From Adiantum capillus-veneris (taxonomy: Eukaryota; Streptophyta; Polypodiopsida; Polypodiales; Pteridaceae), in the NCBI GenBank assembly GCA_014529385.2, contig CM043949.1:142669858-142733857 (forward strand): a DNA stretch of 64,000 bases, written 5' to 3'. The notes under the pieces were generated by a model that saw nothing but the letters and a program-made list of their open reading frames with translations, was not told the origin of the DNA and made no database searches. The position numbers were made by a program, and so were the translations under genes. Positions 49,081 through 58,265 of this stretch are shown here, piece after piece (positions within the stretch are counted from its first letter, which is position 1; each line of letters begins with the position of its first letter).

Positions 49081-52000
49081 GAAACATAGGAGCATGATGC
49101 GCAACGAATTCTTGGATTTGACAAATACGATGTGCATTCTTTGATGTGGGCCAAAAATGCAAAGCAACGAAGAGGCCAAGGAGGTGTAGCATGTATGACC
49201 AAAAAGGGTTTGAAAGATGTTTCCATTGTCAAAGAAGATAAGTATAAATGCTACTTATGGCTGAAAATCAGCCCACCAAATGGTCAAGTCATGTTTGTGG
49301 CCGACTGCTACATTCCTCACTATGACTCCAACTTTTATGCTCGCTTGAATATGGATAGAGATCAGCCCTTTGTTGAACTAGAGGAAGACATTGCTCATTA
49401 CAAGGATCAAGGTGAAGTCATTGTTTTTGGAGACATGAATGCTCGCACAAATATGTTACAACACGACACACAACAAGTCGACATGCCGCATGTCTCAAGA
49501 AGAGTGGATGACTCATACATGTATAATCGAAGTTCTAATGATGCAAAAGAAGTGGATCACTATGGAAAGTCACTTCTACAAATGTGCAATAGTACCGGAA
49601 TGCTCATTGCAAATGGTGTATCTCTATGGCAAGGCACCAATGACTTTACATGTAGAAAGCACAATGGTGCTAGCGTGATTGACTATATGTTGTTCTCAGA
49701 AGCCACTTTAGAATGCATACAAAGCTTTACACTTGGTGAATGGAATCCGGAATCGGATCATAGGATGTTATGTATTGACCTCAAGTGTGGTAAACGGCCC
49801 GAGCATGTAGCCTCCAATCATGATGTGAATCATTTGTACCTACGTCTAGACTTCAAACGAGCACTTATATATGCTGATATGGTGGACCAAATGTTAAGCA
49901 TGATAGAGCATCAAGGGAGCCCAACATTAGAATGCAAGTGGAAAGTTTTCAAAGAAGTAATTTTCTCTTGTGCGAAGGAATGCTTTTCGGCGAAACACAT
50001 GTCTTGCAAAAGGTCTAAGAAGGGTAGCACCAAGAAGAAATGGTTTGACATGGAATGTAATCAAGCCCGAAAACACTTGCTAAGATTGGATGCAATCAAA
50101 GACAAGGAAGTTTACTTGGAATGTTTACACACATACAAAGCACTTGTTCAAAAGAAGAGGAGAAGGTGGGAAGTCGAAAAACAACTTCTTTTAGCACAAG
50201 AGAAAGCACATGCATGTGGCAAGTTTTGGCAAAATCTAAAAGGCAAGCGCGTTGAGAGCTTTGGTGACTTGACTCTTGAGGATATGTATATGCATTGTAA
50301 GAACCTCTATGAGCAACCCAATGTTGATAAGATGGAGGGTTGTAGCTCCCTTCCATTTATGTCTCCCTTCTTTACCATTGAAGATGTATGCCGCGCGCTT
50401 GAGAAACTTGCTACTCGCAAGGCAGGTGACCTTCAAGGTGTCAAGGCTGAAATGATTAAATGGACAAGCAAGAAAACACGATATTGGATATGCGATATGT
50501 TTAACCTTGCACTTCAGTATGGCATGCCTCATGATTGGAGTGCAAATTGGATCAAACCTTTGCACAAAGGAGGAGATGTAAACAATGTGAATAACTATCG
50601 CACTATAATGGTTGGTTCTTTGATGGCAAAGTTATTTGGATGTATCATGGAGATGAAGATAAGTGAATGGGCTGAAAAGAATGGCAAACGTGCGCTTGGC
50701 CAAGCAGGTTTTCGAAAGCATCATAGCACTATTGATCACCTTGTCACTCTTCGAGTTCTTATAGAAGCGTCTCGATTGAAAGGAAAAAAGTTGTATTGTT
50801 GCTTTGTGGATTTCAAGAAAGCTTTTGACATGGTACCGCGAGGAAATCTTTGGAGACGTATGCAAAGCCTTCAAGTGCGGAGAGAATTTATGCATGCAGT
50901 CTTTCGCATCTACCAAAAAGTGATACGTCGATTACGTATGGGAGATGGAATTTCAGAATTTTTTGCAAGCACTATTGGTGTCAAACAAGGATGCCCACTT
51001 TCCCCAACCCTCTTTGGGCTACTCATTGATGAATTGGAATACATGGTTCTTGATTTTATGCAGCAAGAAGGCATAGAAGAGGTTAAGATTGGAAATGCGG
51101 TGATCATGCTTTTGCTTTATGCCGATGATGTAGTGCTCTTGGCACATACCTTAGAAGATGCACAAAAGCTTATGAGTGTCTTGGAACGCTTTTGCCTACA
51201 TAGCGGACTGATCGTGAATGGATCCAAAACCAAGGTTATGCTTGTAAAGACCCTCAATGACAAAAATCCATGCATTGTATACAACAATGAGAAACTTGAA
51301 GTGATAGATCACTTCAAGTACCTTGGCCTTGAGGTTCCATCCAATCATAAATGGAAGGATTGTGCAATGCGTCGCTTGGAAGCCGGAAAGAGGGCTTATT
51401 ATGCATTTGAGAACATGTGCAATGCAGGAGAGATCAAGTGTTGGGCTCTCAAAAAGTACCTCTTTGACACATTGGTGACACCGGTGCTTCTTTATGGAGT
51501 GGAGGTGTGGGGTGGAAGCATCGGGAAGTCTACTTGGAAAGATTTTGAAAATGTCCAAAAGCGTTTTCTCACCAACTTTCTCCAAGTCAAGACACAAACA
51601 CCCTACATGCTCTTACTTCTTGAGTCCGGATCGCTTCCCATTGAGGTCTTGGGCATGGAAAGGGTTGTGGAGTACATGCGTAAGACACAACGTAGCCCTT
51701 TGCATCGACTTCCTAGAATCGCATATGAAGCTAGTCAACAGGTTCAAAAGACATGCAAGAGCAAAATACTAAGTTCGGGGTGGATGCTTGATATCAAGAA
51801 ATGGTTTGGAAGATGGGATGCATGTCACTTGGTCAAGGATGCGTCGATCGACTCCCAAGTTAATGAGGCCTTCTTACAACGCCAATGTATCATGGCTTGG
51901 GAGAAATCCGGAGGTTCTCGCTTCAGCCATTACACCACACACGTTGCCCCAAACTACAAATCTCTCTTCTTCTCGGAACGAGGTAACCGAACCCATTCCT

Positions 52001-52395
52001 ACATCCTTGAGCCCATCCCGTTGAGTGCGATCCGCACCATTGCCTCCATTCGTCTTAGCTCCCATTCTCTACGCTGCGAGACAGAACGTTGGGGCACTGG
52101 CGAGGAGTGTCATCGACTTTGCACCTTATGCCCTCGTCAAGTGCGAGAGAGTGAGTACCACACACTACTTGAGTGCTCAGCTTTTGACCACATTAGGTCC
52201 TCTTTTCCCCATATATTCAGCCATGAGCTCTCCCTACATACCTTCCTCTCCCAACCACGATGTGGACTCTCTATTGCGACGCTCATTTCAGCCATTTTTG
52301 AGCATCGAGAGTCGCTTATGAACTCCACTCACACCACGTGACATGTTCATTTGGTCCCATAGGTCATATTTGACCTCCCAGGACGATAATAGAAC
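49077..52395 (+). mobile_element. 5'-truncated LINE in element B with long flanking duplication
   Basis: Starts inside the endonuclease domain and ends with the family tail GTCATATTTGACCTCCCAGG, then (TATC)n/(CT)n. The text CTATCTCTGTGACAATCTGA...CTCTAAGACTC stands on both sides (about 48940-49000 and 52437-52495). With the flanking CT this makes a direct repeat of some 70 to 150 bp. It splits the space between B2 and B3, so it came after element B was formed. Confidence 0.9.
49132..52341 (+). CDS. LINE ORF2: endonuclease (truncated), reverse transcriptase, zinc region
   Basis: Nicks target DNA and copies LINE RNA into it. The frame is open for 1069 codons from 49132 and farther upstream into the LINE start. 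Endonuclease text: GQGGVACM, VIVFGDMNARTN, SVIDYMLFS and PESDHRMLCIDL; the first strands with the usual catalytic Glu are missing. Reverse transcriptase: RALGQAGFRKHHSTIDH, CCFVDFKKAFDMVP, GVKQGCPLSPTLFGLLIDEL and LLLYADDVVLLAH. The C-terminus has a zinc-binding group CTLCPRQ...EYHTLLECSAFDHI. There are no internal stops, so the copy is young, but 5' truncation probably leaves it inactive. The remnants at 1500 and 6365 belong to the same family. Confidence 0.95.
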   Translation: MHSLMWAKNAKQRRGQGGVACMTKKGLKDVSIVKEDKYKCYLWLKISPPNGQVMFVADCYIPHYDSNFYARLNMDRDQPFVELEEDIAHYKDQGEVIVFGDMNARTNMLQHDTQQVDMPHVSRRVDDSYMYNRSSNDAKEVDHYGKSLLQMCNSTGMLIANGVSLWQGTNDFTCRKHNGASVIDYMLFSEATLECIQSFTLGEWNPESDHRMLCIDLKCGKRPEHVASNHDVNHLYLRLDFKRALIYADMVDQMLSMIEHQGSPTLECKWKVFKEVIFSCAKECFSAKHMSCKRSKKGSTKKKWFDMECNQARKHLLRLDAIKDKEVYLECLHTYKALVQKKRRRWEVEKQLLLAQEKAHACGKFWQNLKGKRVESFGDLTLEDMYMHCKNLYEQPNVDKMEGCSSLPFMSPFFTIEDVCRALEKLATRKAGDLQGVKAEMIKWTSKKTRYWICDMFNLALQYGMPHDWSANWIKPLHKGGDVNNVNNYRTIMVGSLMAKLFGCIMEMKISEWAEKNGKRALGQAGFRKHHSTIDHLVTLRVLIEASRLKGKKLYCCFVDFKKAFDMVPRGNLWRRMQSLQVRREFMHAVFRIYQKVIRRLRMGDGISEFFASTIGVKQGCPLSPTLFGLLIDELEYMVLDFMQQEGIEEVKIGNAVIMLLLYADDVVLLAHTLEDAQKLMSVLERFCLHSGLIVNGSKTKVMLVKTLNDKNPCIVYNNEKLEVIDHFKYLGLEVPSNHKWKDCAMRRLEAGKRAYYAFENMCNAGEIKCWALKKYLFDTLVTPVLLYGVEVWGGSIGKSTWKDFENVQKRFLTNFLQVKTQTPYMLLLLESGSLPIEVLGMERVVEYMRKTQRSPLHRLPRIAYEASQQVQKTCKSKILSSGWMLDIKKWFGRWDACHLVKDASIDSQVNEAFLQRQCIMAWEKSGGSRFSHYTTHVAPNYKSLFFSERGNRTHSYILEPIPLSAIRTIASIRLSSHSLRCETERWGTGEECHRLCTLCPRQVRESEYHTLLECSAFDHIRSSFPHIFSHELSLHTFLSQPRCGLSIATLISAIFEHRESLMNSTHTT

Positions 52396-52483
52396 TATCT
52401 ATCTATCTATCTATCTCTCTCTCTCTCTCCCTCTCTCTATCTCTGTGACAATCTGATCACTCTTTCTCTCTCTGTCTCTCTAA

Positions 52484-52559
<76 letters not shown>

Positions 52560-52560
52560 T
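52396..52560 (+). repeat. (TATC)n/(CT)n and right copy of the LINE flank
   Basis: ATCTATCTATCTATC, then CT-rich text equal to 48925-49000, then pure CT to 52558. Confidence 0.92.
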
Positions 52561-52885
52561 GTTCTCTCTCTTTCTCTCTCTCAAAATCACACTTATAACG
52601 GATACACACGGCGGCGCCCCACGTGTCACTATAAATTATAATATATTTGCATGCTGTCGCACGTGTGGTCATTATTGAGACCGTATACTTTTTGTACGCC
52701 ATATAAAGCGGTCAAGAGAGAGAAAAAACACACCTCGTGAAAGAGAGTGAGTGAGTGAGAGAGAGAGAGAGAGAGAGAGTGCAAGAGCCGTCGTCTGCGT
52801 CTCCGACAGCAAGGCCACGCATCGACATAACGAAGGTCTGCTTCTCCCTCTGCCTTTGCCTAAATCTCTCTATCTCTGTTTCTGT

Positions 52886-53102
52886 CACCCACACACACAC
52901 ACACACTCACAAACACACTAACAAACACACAGACACACATCTTTAAAATACAAACACACACACACACACAGAGACACACACATACACACCCACACACTCA
53001 CAAACACAGACACACACACACACACACACACACTCACAAACACACTCACTTACACACAGACAAACATCTTTAAAATACACACACACACACACACACACAC
53101 AT
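52886..53102 (+). repeat. (CA)n-rich tract with a repeated unit
   Basis: Several CA runs. CATCTTTAAAATACA-CACACAC occurs at about 52938 and 53067, so the tract grew by unit duplication. Confidence 0.9.
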
Positions 53103-53117
53103 TCTCTCTCTCTCTCT

Positions 53118-53180
53118 ATACCAAAGGCGCGCGTAGAGAGCCATACCCGTAGTGCATGTCTCTATGCGCGCCGTTAGTAC
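53118..53180 (+). repeat. 60-bp palindromic-ended mini-element, copy 3
   Basis: Begins TACCAAAGGCGCGCGTAGAG and ends TCTCTATGCGCGCCGTTAGTA, flanked by (CT)n on the left and (GA)n on the right. Confidence 0.82.
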
Positions 53181-53191
53181 TGTCCATTGAC

Positions 53192-53231
<40 letters not shown>

Positions 53232-53250
53232 GTGTGTATTATTTTACCCT

Positions 53251-53313
53251 ATACTAACGGCGCGCGGACGTGCTTGTTGAGGTTAAAAAGTGCTCCGTGC
53301 GCGCCTTTAGTAA
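53251..53313 (+). repeat. 60-bp palindromic-ended mini-element, copy 4
   Basis: Begins TACTAACGGCGCGCGGACG and ends CCGTGCGCGCCTTTAGTAA, flanked by (GA)n (53192-53228) on the left and (CT)n (53320-53362) on the right. Confidence 0.82.
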
Positions 53314-53317
53314 TGTG

Positions 53318-53364
<47 letters not shown>

Positions 53365-53387
53365 GTTATATATGCTAAGCTATAGAA

Positions 53388-53388
<1 letters not shown>

Positions 53389-53455
<67 letters not shown>
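53389..53455 (+). repeat. (GA)n tract upstream of the H3-fusion gene
   Basis: GA run ending about 50 bp before the ATG of B3. It would be in the 5' leader or core promoter. The open frame reads through it as Arg-Glu repeats, but I start the protein at 53507. Confidence 0.9.
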
Positions 53456-53457
<2 letters not shown>

Positions 53458-53506
53458 CATAGAAAGAGAGAAGGGGATTGAGACTCTTCTTTTGGTGTAC
53501 AGTAAG

Positions 53507-54333
53507 ATGGCTAGAACAAAAGCCACTGCAAGGAAGGCAGGCAAGGGTCCAGGATTAGCATCGAAAGCAAGTGGTAGACCTGCAACCCCAAAGAAAAGAC
53601 TTGGAAAACCAAATAAAATTCTGAAAGGGCCAAGGATGAAGAAGCTGCAAACCTGCATGGGACTTTTCAGAGAAATCAGAAAGGCACAGAAATGTGTAGA
53701 TTTATGCATACCAAAGCTGCCCTTCCAGAGGATGGTGAGGTCCATATGTGATGAAGCTACCTGGGGCACCAAAAGGTGGAAGGTGGTGGCATTAATGGCT
53801 CTACAGGAAGCAGCAGAGGACTTCCTACTGGAGTACTTCAATGACATGACCATTGTTGCAGCCCATGCCCACAGGGTTACTATAATGGACAAAGATAGTG
53901 AGACATTGAAAAGAATAAGGTGGAGGCATGACAAACTGCTGGTCCCCAATGTCTGCAAGGATAAGAAAATGAGGGAAATTTTGTTATACCCCCCGGAGCT
54001 AGTGCCACAGCTCACAGTTGTAGATGTCACACATGATGTGAATACAAGGGCAAGGGCAGAGACTATTGCTCGCCAAACAGAGGAAATGAGGGAAGCAGAG
54101 CTTAAGGAGAAAGCAAAAGTAGCAGTGGAGTCCCAGAAACAAATAGAGTGCAATGTGACCCTGTCTATAGAGGCAATGAATCAAGAAACTCTACTTTCAA
54201 TGAAGAATGGTTTGCTTGCAGAGATACCATTTGTAGATGGAACCAGAAAGCTAGCTCTGGAAAAAGTGGACATTGATTTATTGCAGAATCCAGATGCTCA
54301 GATTTCAAACACAATTATCTATGCTTGTCTTAA
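53507..54333 (+). other. Exon 1 of B3: histone H3 domain and linker
   Basis: Against canonical H3, the first nine residues keep Arg2, Thr3, Lys4, Arg8 and Lys9. Gln5 is Ala and Ser10 is Ala, and the Lys27-Ser28 site is not recognisable. The alphaN helix, alpha1, alpha2 and alpha3 and both loops align without large gaps; loop 1 is not lengthened as in centromeric H3. After the fold (about residue 145) a charged helical segment (EEMREAELKEKAKVAVESQK) leads into the protease. Confidence 0.93.
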
Positions 54334-56259
54334 GTAAGTGTTACTATCTTGCTAGCTTTGAAAACTCAGATAATAGGTTTGCTAACTCAGGTAGAGTCTC
54401 TGCAGCCTGATCAAAAGTCAACTCCCACTGCACACTCACACAGAGGTGTTTCTCCTTGATCCACAAATGTCTGTAATTATTAGACAAAAGAACAGTCCAT
54501 ATGGGACCTTTGAGAGCTGGTTTCTCCACTGTGCTATGCTGGAAGTTACTGTGATCATCTTCCCATATGAGAACAACCATCACTGGAGTCTCATATGCCT
54601 TGATGTTGACCAACCAGCAGTGTGGGTGTTCAATTCAATAAAAGGAACCCACCCTGAAATTAGGCTGTAAGTGTTTTGTATCAGAAAGTGTTTCTTATAG
54701 ATATCCATGTAAATTTGAAGCCTCATGCTAACATCTTGACATTGCTTTGTGCAATTGTATAAAGAGGTTGTTGCTTGCCTATGGCAAGCTATGTGGAAGG
54801 TATGAACTATACAAGGCCCCAATCAAAGAAGTACCTGTCCCAAATCAAACCGATGGGAATTCTTGCGGTTGGAGATGTCTTCTCCATGCAGAATATGTCC
54901 TGCAAAGCTACTTTGCATTAAAACCTTTCATGACTAAGGTACCCATTTGGCAATGCATTCAGTTAGTTTTGGTTTAGTCTATAAAAGAATTCTCACCATG
55001 TGGTCTTTCAATTTTGCAGAGTGCTTTAAAAAACTACACATATGATTATTTGCAAAGATACCGGGTAAGTTTAATACAACACATGCTTACTATGTCTAGC
55101 CCTAGAGAGCTTGAAGATAGCGGCTTGGATGAGCGCACTATTGATCTTACAAAACATGACGTGCCACCACGACAAACCCCTACATCCGATACAGTGGAAT
55201 CGCATCGGGCCGAGGGTGTCATATCAGCAGAAGATGAAAGAGCCGAGGATGAGGAAAGGACAAATGAGCATATGGAAGCTGCTAAGGTTCAACCGGAGGA
55301 GACAATGAAAGAGCCAAGTCAGCCAGTGGAGGAGCCAAAAGAGCCTATGGCTGAAACCCAAGATGAGGAAAGCAGGCCTATAGATGAGCAAAAGGATATG
55401 GATGAGGAAAGCAGGCCTAGGGATGAGCAAAATGATATGGATCAGGCAAGGATGTATGAGGCAAGCCGATCAACCTTGAATCAGGCAGAAAGGGCCATGG
55501 GGGAGACCCCTGATGAAGATTTGAATGATGACTATGAAGATAAAGCGGAGGAGAGCAACAACGACATGAACACTACAGAGACCCAGTATGGACCCTTGCT
55601 ACCTGTAGATACGGTTGTTCCGGTAATGTCTATTCAAGTATGGCAAAATATGTTCAGCTTCTAACTACTTATATGTACTTGTCAACTTTTACAGAGGTTG
55701 ATTATCTTGGACGTCAATGGATTGCTGCTGATGCGGGTGCCTCTCGGTGACAGAGGACCCTTTGAGGATTTGCAAACGTTTCGGATGGGAACTTGTCGAG
55801 TCGTGGTTCGTCCAAGAACCAAGGAATTTATTCAGTTTCTTCTTCCGCGCTTCAGAGTTGCCATATGGTCTTCAATGCAAAGGCAAAACTTATCGCCACT
55901 AGTTGCAATAGTTTGCAGTGTATGCCAAGCTCACACGTCAGATTTTGCCTTTTTGTATGATCAAAGAAAATGCGTTACCGTTGAGGGCCACTACCACCCT
56001 AAAAAACCAGGATTACCTCTTTTGTACAAACCGTTTAGCCAAATCGGTGTACCCTTTTGATGCAACTAATACACTACTAATTGATGATACTCCTGAAAAG
56101 GGAGAACTAAATCCGCCGGGAACAACTATCTCACCACCTTCTTTCGAGGGGCATTCCTTCGATTTTTACCTTGAAGACATTCTGATTTCATACTTACAGA
56201 AATTGTATCTCAGTCCATTGTTCACGGACGAGTTTGTACTTTCTAATGAATTAAGATGA
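53507..56259 (+). CDS. B3: histone H3-Ulp1/C48 protease-FCP1-like HAD fusion
   Basis: Predicted exons 53507-54333, 54406-54666, 54767-54938, 55020-55622 and 55695-56259 join in phase by GT-AG introns (72, 100, 81, 72 bp), giving about 800 residues. Residues 1-50 are an H3-like tail (MARTKATARK); 51-145 are a full H3 fold (LFREIRKAQK, KLPFQRMVR, VALMALQEAAEDFL, HRVTIMDKD). A helical linker follows. Residues about 290-420 are a SUMO-protease (C48) domain: NNHHWSLICLDV with catalytic His, WVFNSIKG with Asn in place of Asp, and NQTDGNSCGWRC with Gln and Cys. Then comes an acidic repeat-rich linker (EESRPIDEQKDMD), then LIILDVNGLL, FAFLYDQRKC and NTLLIDDTPEKGELNPP of FCP1-like phosphatases. The HAD part needs one frame change near 56045. 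Joining into one protein rests on splice prediction. Confidence 0.75.
54406..54938 (+). other. Exons 2-3 of B3: C48 protease core
   Basis: Exon 2 carries the HHWSLICLD strand and the WVFNSIKGTHPEIRL strand. After the 100-bp intron exon 3 carries the oxyanion Gln and nucleophile Cys (NQTDGNSCGW) and AEYVLQSYF. The order His, (Asn), Gln, Cys and the spacing are those of Ulp1/SENP cysteine proteases, which remove SUMO from proteins. Asn at the Asp place could lower activity. Confidence 0.85.
55695..56259 (+). other. Exon 5 of B3: FCP1-like HAD domain with a frame change
   Basis: The first frame reads LIILDVNGLLLMRV, VVVRPRTKEFIQFLLPRFRV, AIWSSMQ and LYDQRKCVTVEG, and stops at 56060. The second frame, starting from about 56040, reads YPFDATNTLLIDDTPEKG and SYLQKLYLSPLF, and stops at 56259. 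The first Asp is present but the second (general acid) is Asn. A single small indel near 56045 explains the shift; it may be real decay or an assembly error. Confidence 0.8.
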
Positions 56260-56285
56260 TTCTTCTATCTGTCTTTGTCTTGTCT

Positions 56286-56289
<4 letters not shown>

Positions 56290-56367
<78 letters not shown>
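56290..56367 (+). repeat. (AT)n(GA)n microsatellite
   Basis: AT run 56289-56323 followed by GA run 56326-56367, between the convergent genes B3 and B4. Confidence 0.95.
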
Positions 56368-56371
<4 letters not shown>

Positions 56372-56490
56372 ACGTGGTAAAGAAATGTATTTCAAGCACA
56401 CTTTTTCACAGGGCACAATTGAAAAATGAGATCAATAAACTTCATGTCTTGAAAGTCATTTGTATACACTTGGGTTTACAAGAATATCTG

Positions 56491-57911
56491 TTACATTGAC
56501 ACTACTTCAACCCGACCATCCAACTCTTTGCACAAAATATCTTTTTCCCTTCGCCGCATCACCTTACGGCCAGCTAAGAAAAAGGAAAAATCTGATAGTT
56601 CCTTGTCCATTGACTCTTCAATGATGTCATTTCGCAAATGTTGAAGACTGCATAGCTCCCTTATTGTAACCACCAATAGTAGGCCATGCTCTTTATCAAT
56701 CACTTCCACATCCACAGTAGGATTATCTTCCAAACCTGCAGAAACCTGGTCCATAGGAATGTACTTACCGTTTAGCATTTGTGATCGCATATACCAAAAT
56801 GAGAGTAACAGTGATTGGCTTGCAATCATGTACTTGACAACTAGAGTATCAAGCGCGACCTCGCACCGTAAACCAATCTCTTCCTTTGCATACCATCCTT
56901 TGTCAAGAAGTTTGTCACAGGATGACTGCTGAAATGACTTGCACATGAACATAGTTTTTGTAACTCTGATGTTGTAGCTATGAAACAGCTCTATGAAGAG
57001 TGCAACAGGACAAAAGTTTGCAATTCTAACCAGTTTGGTAGGAATAGAGCTACGTAGAGACCTTTGTATATCCTTGTAGAGCTTACTTCGCATTGCCTCC
57101 ACCATTGTTTCCTTGGGAACTGGCCAGTCCACAGTGTTCCAATCGGTTGGTAGAGGCAGTTTCACCAACATGCCATTCTTATTCCCTGAGCTGAGTTGGT
57201 AAAAGTGGTCATAAAAAAAGATTCCCTCATCAGCCAATCTTTTGCTGCTCCTCTCTGAGTACTGTAGAGAACCAATATGGGCATGTACAACATGGAAGAG
57301 GCCTATTATGCACTCCACAGGTTCCCATTGCTCATAAGAAGAGGGATAAACATCTGCAATATATATAAGAAGAGTTAAACTAAGAGTATCAATAAGTACA
57401 AATGACAAATCTAATGTAATTGAGCTATGAAGAGTGGAGACATTACTCATAACAAGCGGGAGAAACATTGCAAAATATATAAGAAAAGTTATAATGAGAG
57501 TATCAGTAAGTTCACATGTCAAGAGTACTTACAATTGCAACGTGGTTGATGTATATCTGATACATTTCCACCGTTTGCTATCACCTCTGGATGGGTAAAC
57601 ACATGCTGAACAAGAACTTCCTTTACAGATCTTTTGCCGATCTCAACTTTGAAATCCAACACCCTGGCCTTCCATGCTGAGCGGTAAACGTTGATACCAC
57701 TAGACCTCTTGGGTCTTCTTGGTTGCATGAGGACCCATGAACCTTTGTTTATCCTTTGTCCAACCCATTGGTTGTCTGCACTTATTGAAGCTAGTATTGT
57801 AATTGAGGATATGCTACTACTTGGCCTTCTAGGCAAAGTGCCGTTGTTGGTTGTTGGTGTGAGAGACAGTAAACACCTGGATGCTCTTGGGCGAGAAGAC
57901 GTGGACGCCAT
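56491..57911 (-). CDS. B4: unknown protein, two exons
   Basis: Exon 57911-57533 joins exon 57353-56491 through a 179-bp GT-AG intron in phase, giving about 413 residues without stops. The N-terminus is Ser/Arg-rich (MASTSSRPRASRCLLSL) followed by WVGQRINKGSWVLMQPRRPK. The second exon reads SSYEQWEPVECIIGLFHVVH, LPLPTDWNTVDWPVPKETMV, IANFCPVALFIELFHSYNIR and MIASQSLLLSFWYMRSQML. I recognise no family and no catalytic motif. It converges on B3 with about 230 bp between. The intron contains a 117-bp direct duplication. Being clean, it may be under selection in the element. Confidence 0.75.
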
Positions 57912-58232
57912 AACTCTCAGAGAAAAGCTTTAGTGGAGGGAGATTCACTTTGAAAGCATTCTAATGGAGGGAAAGTGTTTTAAAATTCCAATATCTTGTG
58001 CGGGCTTAATGGTCACCCTCCAGTACGTTAATGACCATAAGAGAATATCAGAAGTGGGACCACACGCAAGCACCTAAAAGCTCGGTAAAAGGAAGGAAAT
58101 TACTATGCTACAATCTTAGTTTCGTGAAAGTTTTATGCTATTTTCTTATTTTTTGATTCTTTCCAGGTACTTTCCTACGTAACGTAGCCTTCATGCTCAT
58201 TGGACGCGCTCTATTTTTCTCTCTCTTCATAT
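57912..58232. other. Right end region of element B
   Basis: Between the B4 start and the right terminal repeat. It would hold the B4 promoter; no gene of its own. A minus-strand frame running in from the transposase exon through the terminal repeat (to 58138) is accidental. Confidence 0.6.
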
Positions 58233-58265
58233 GGCCCTCCAAATGACCTCCGAAATTTCCTAATG
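58233..58265 (-). repeat. Right terminal inverted repeat of element B
   Basis: 33 bp ending CGAAATTTCCTAATG; perfect reverse complement of 43019-43051. Confidence 0.93.

Larger units (their letters stand above)
43019..58265. mobile_element. Element B: 15.2-kb DNA transposon with 33-bp terminal inverted repeats
   Basis: The first 33 bp (43019-43051, CATTAGGAAATTTCGG...) are the perfect reverse complement of the last 33 bp (58233-58265). Taking it out restores the transposase exon around it. I see no target duplication: the flanks are GCTGAAT and GAGGGACC, and an uninterrupted GCTGAATGAGGGACC stands 105 bp away at 58364. It carries genes B1 to B4 and a later LINE insertion. B1 is the best candidate for its transposase. 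I cannot name the superfamily. Confidence 0.88.

Noticed and set aside
53507-54333. Reading the H3 domain as the plant's centromeric H3 (CENH3)
   Set aside because: The tail begins MARTK like canonical H3, loop 1 is not extended, and the domain is fused to a protease inside a transposon.
58138-58265. Transposase frame continuing past 58266 to 58138
   Set aside because: It runs through the terminal repeat into element B by chance; the true continuation is at 43018.
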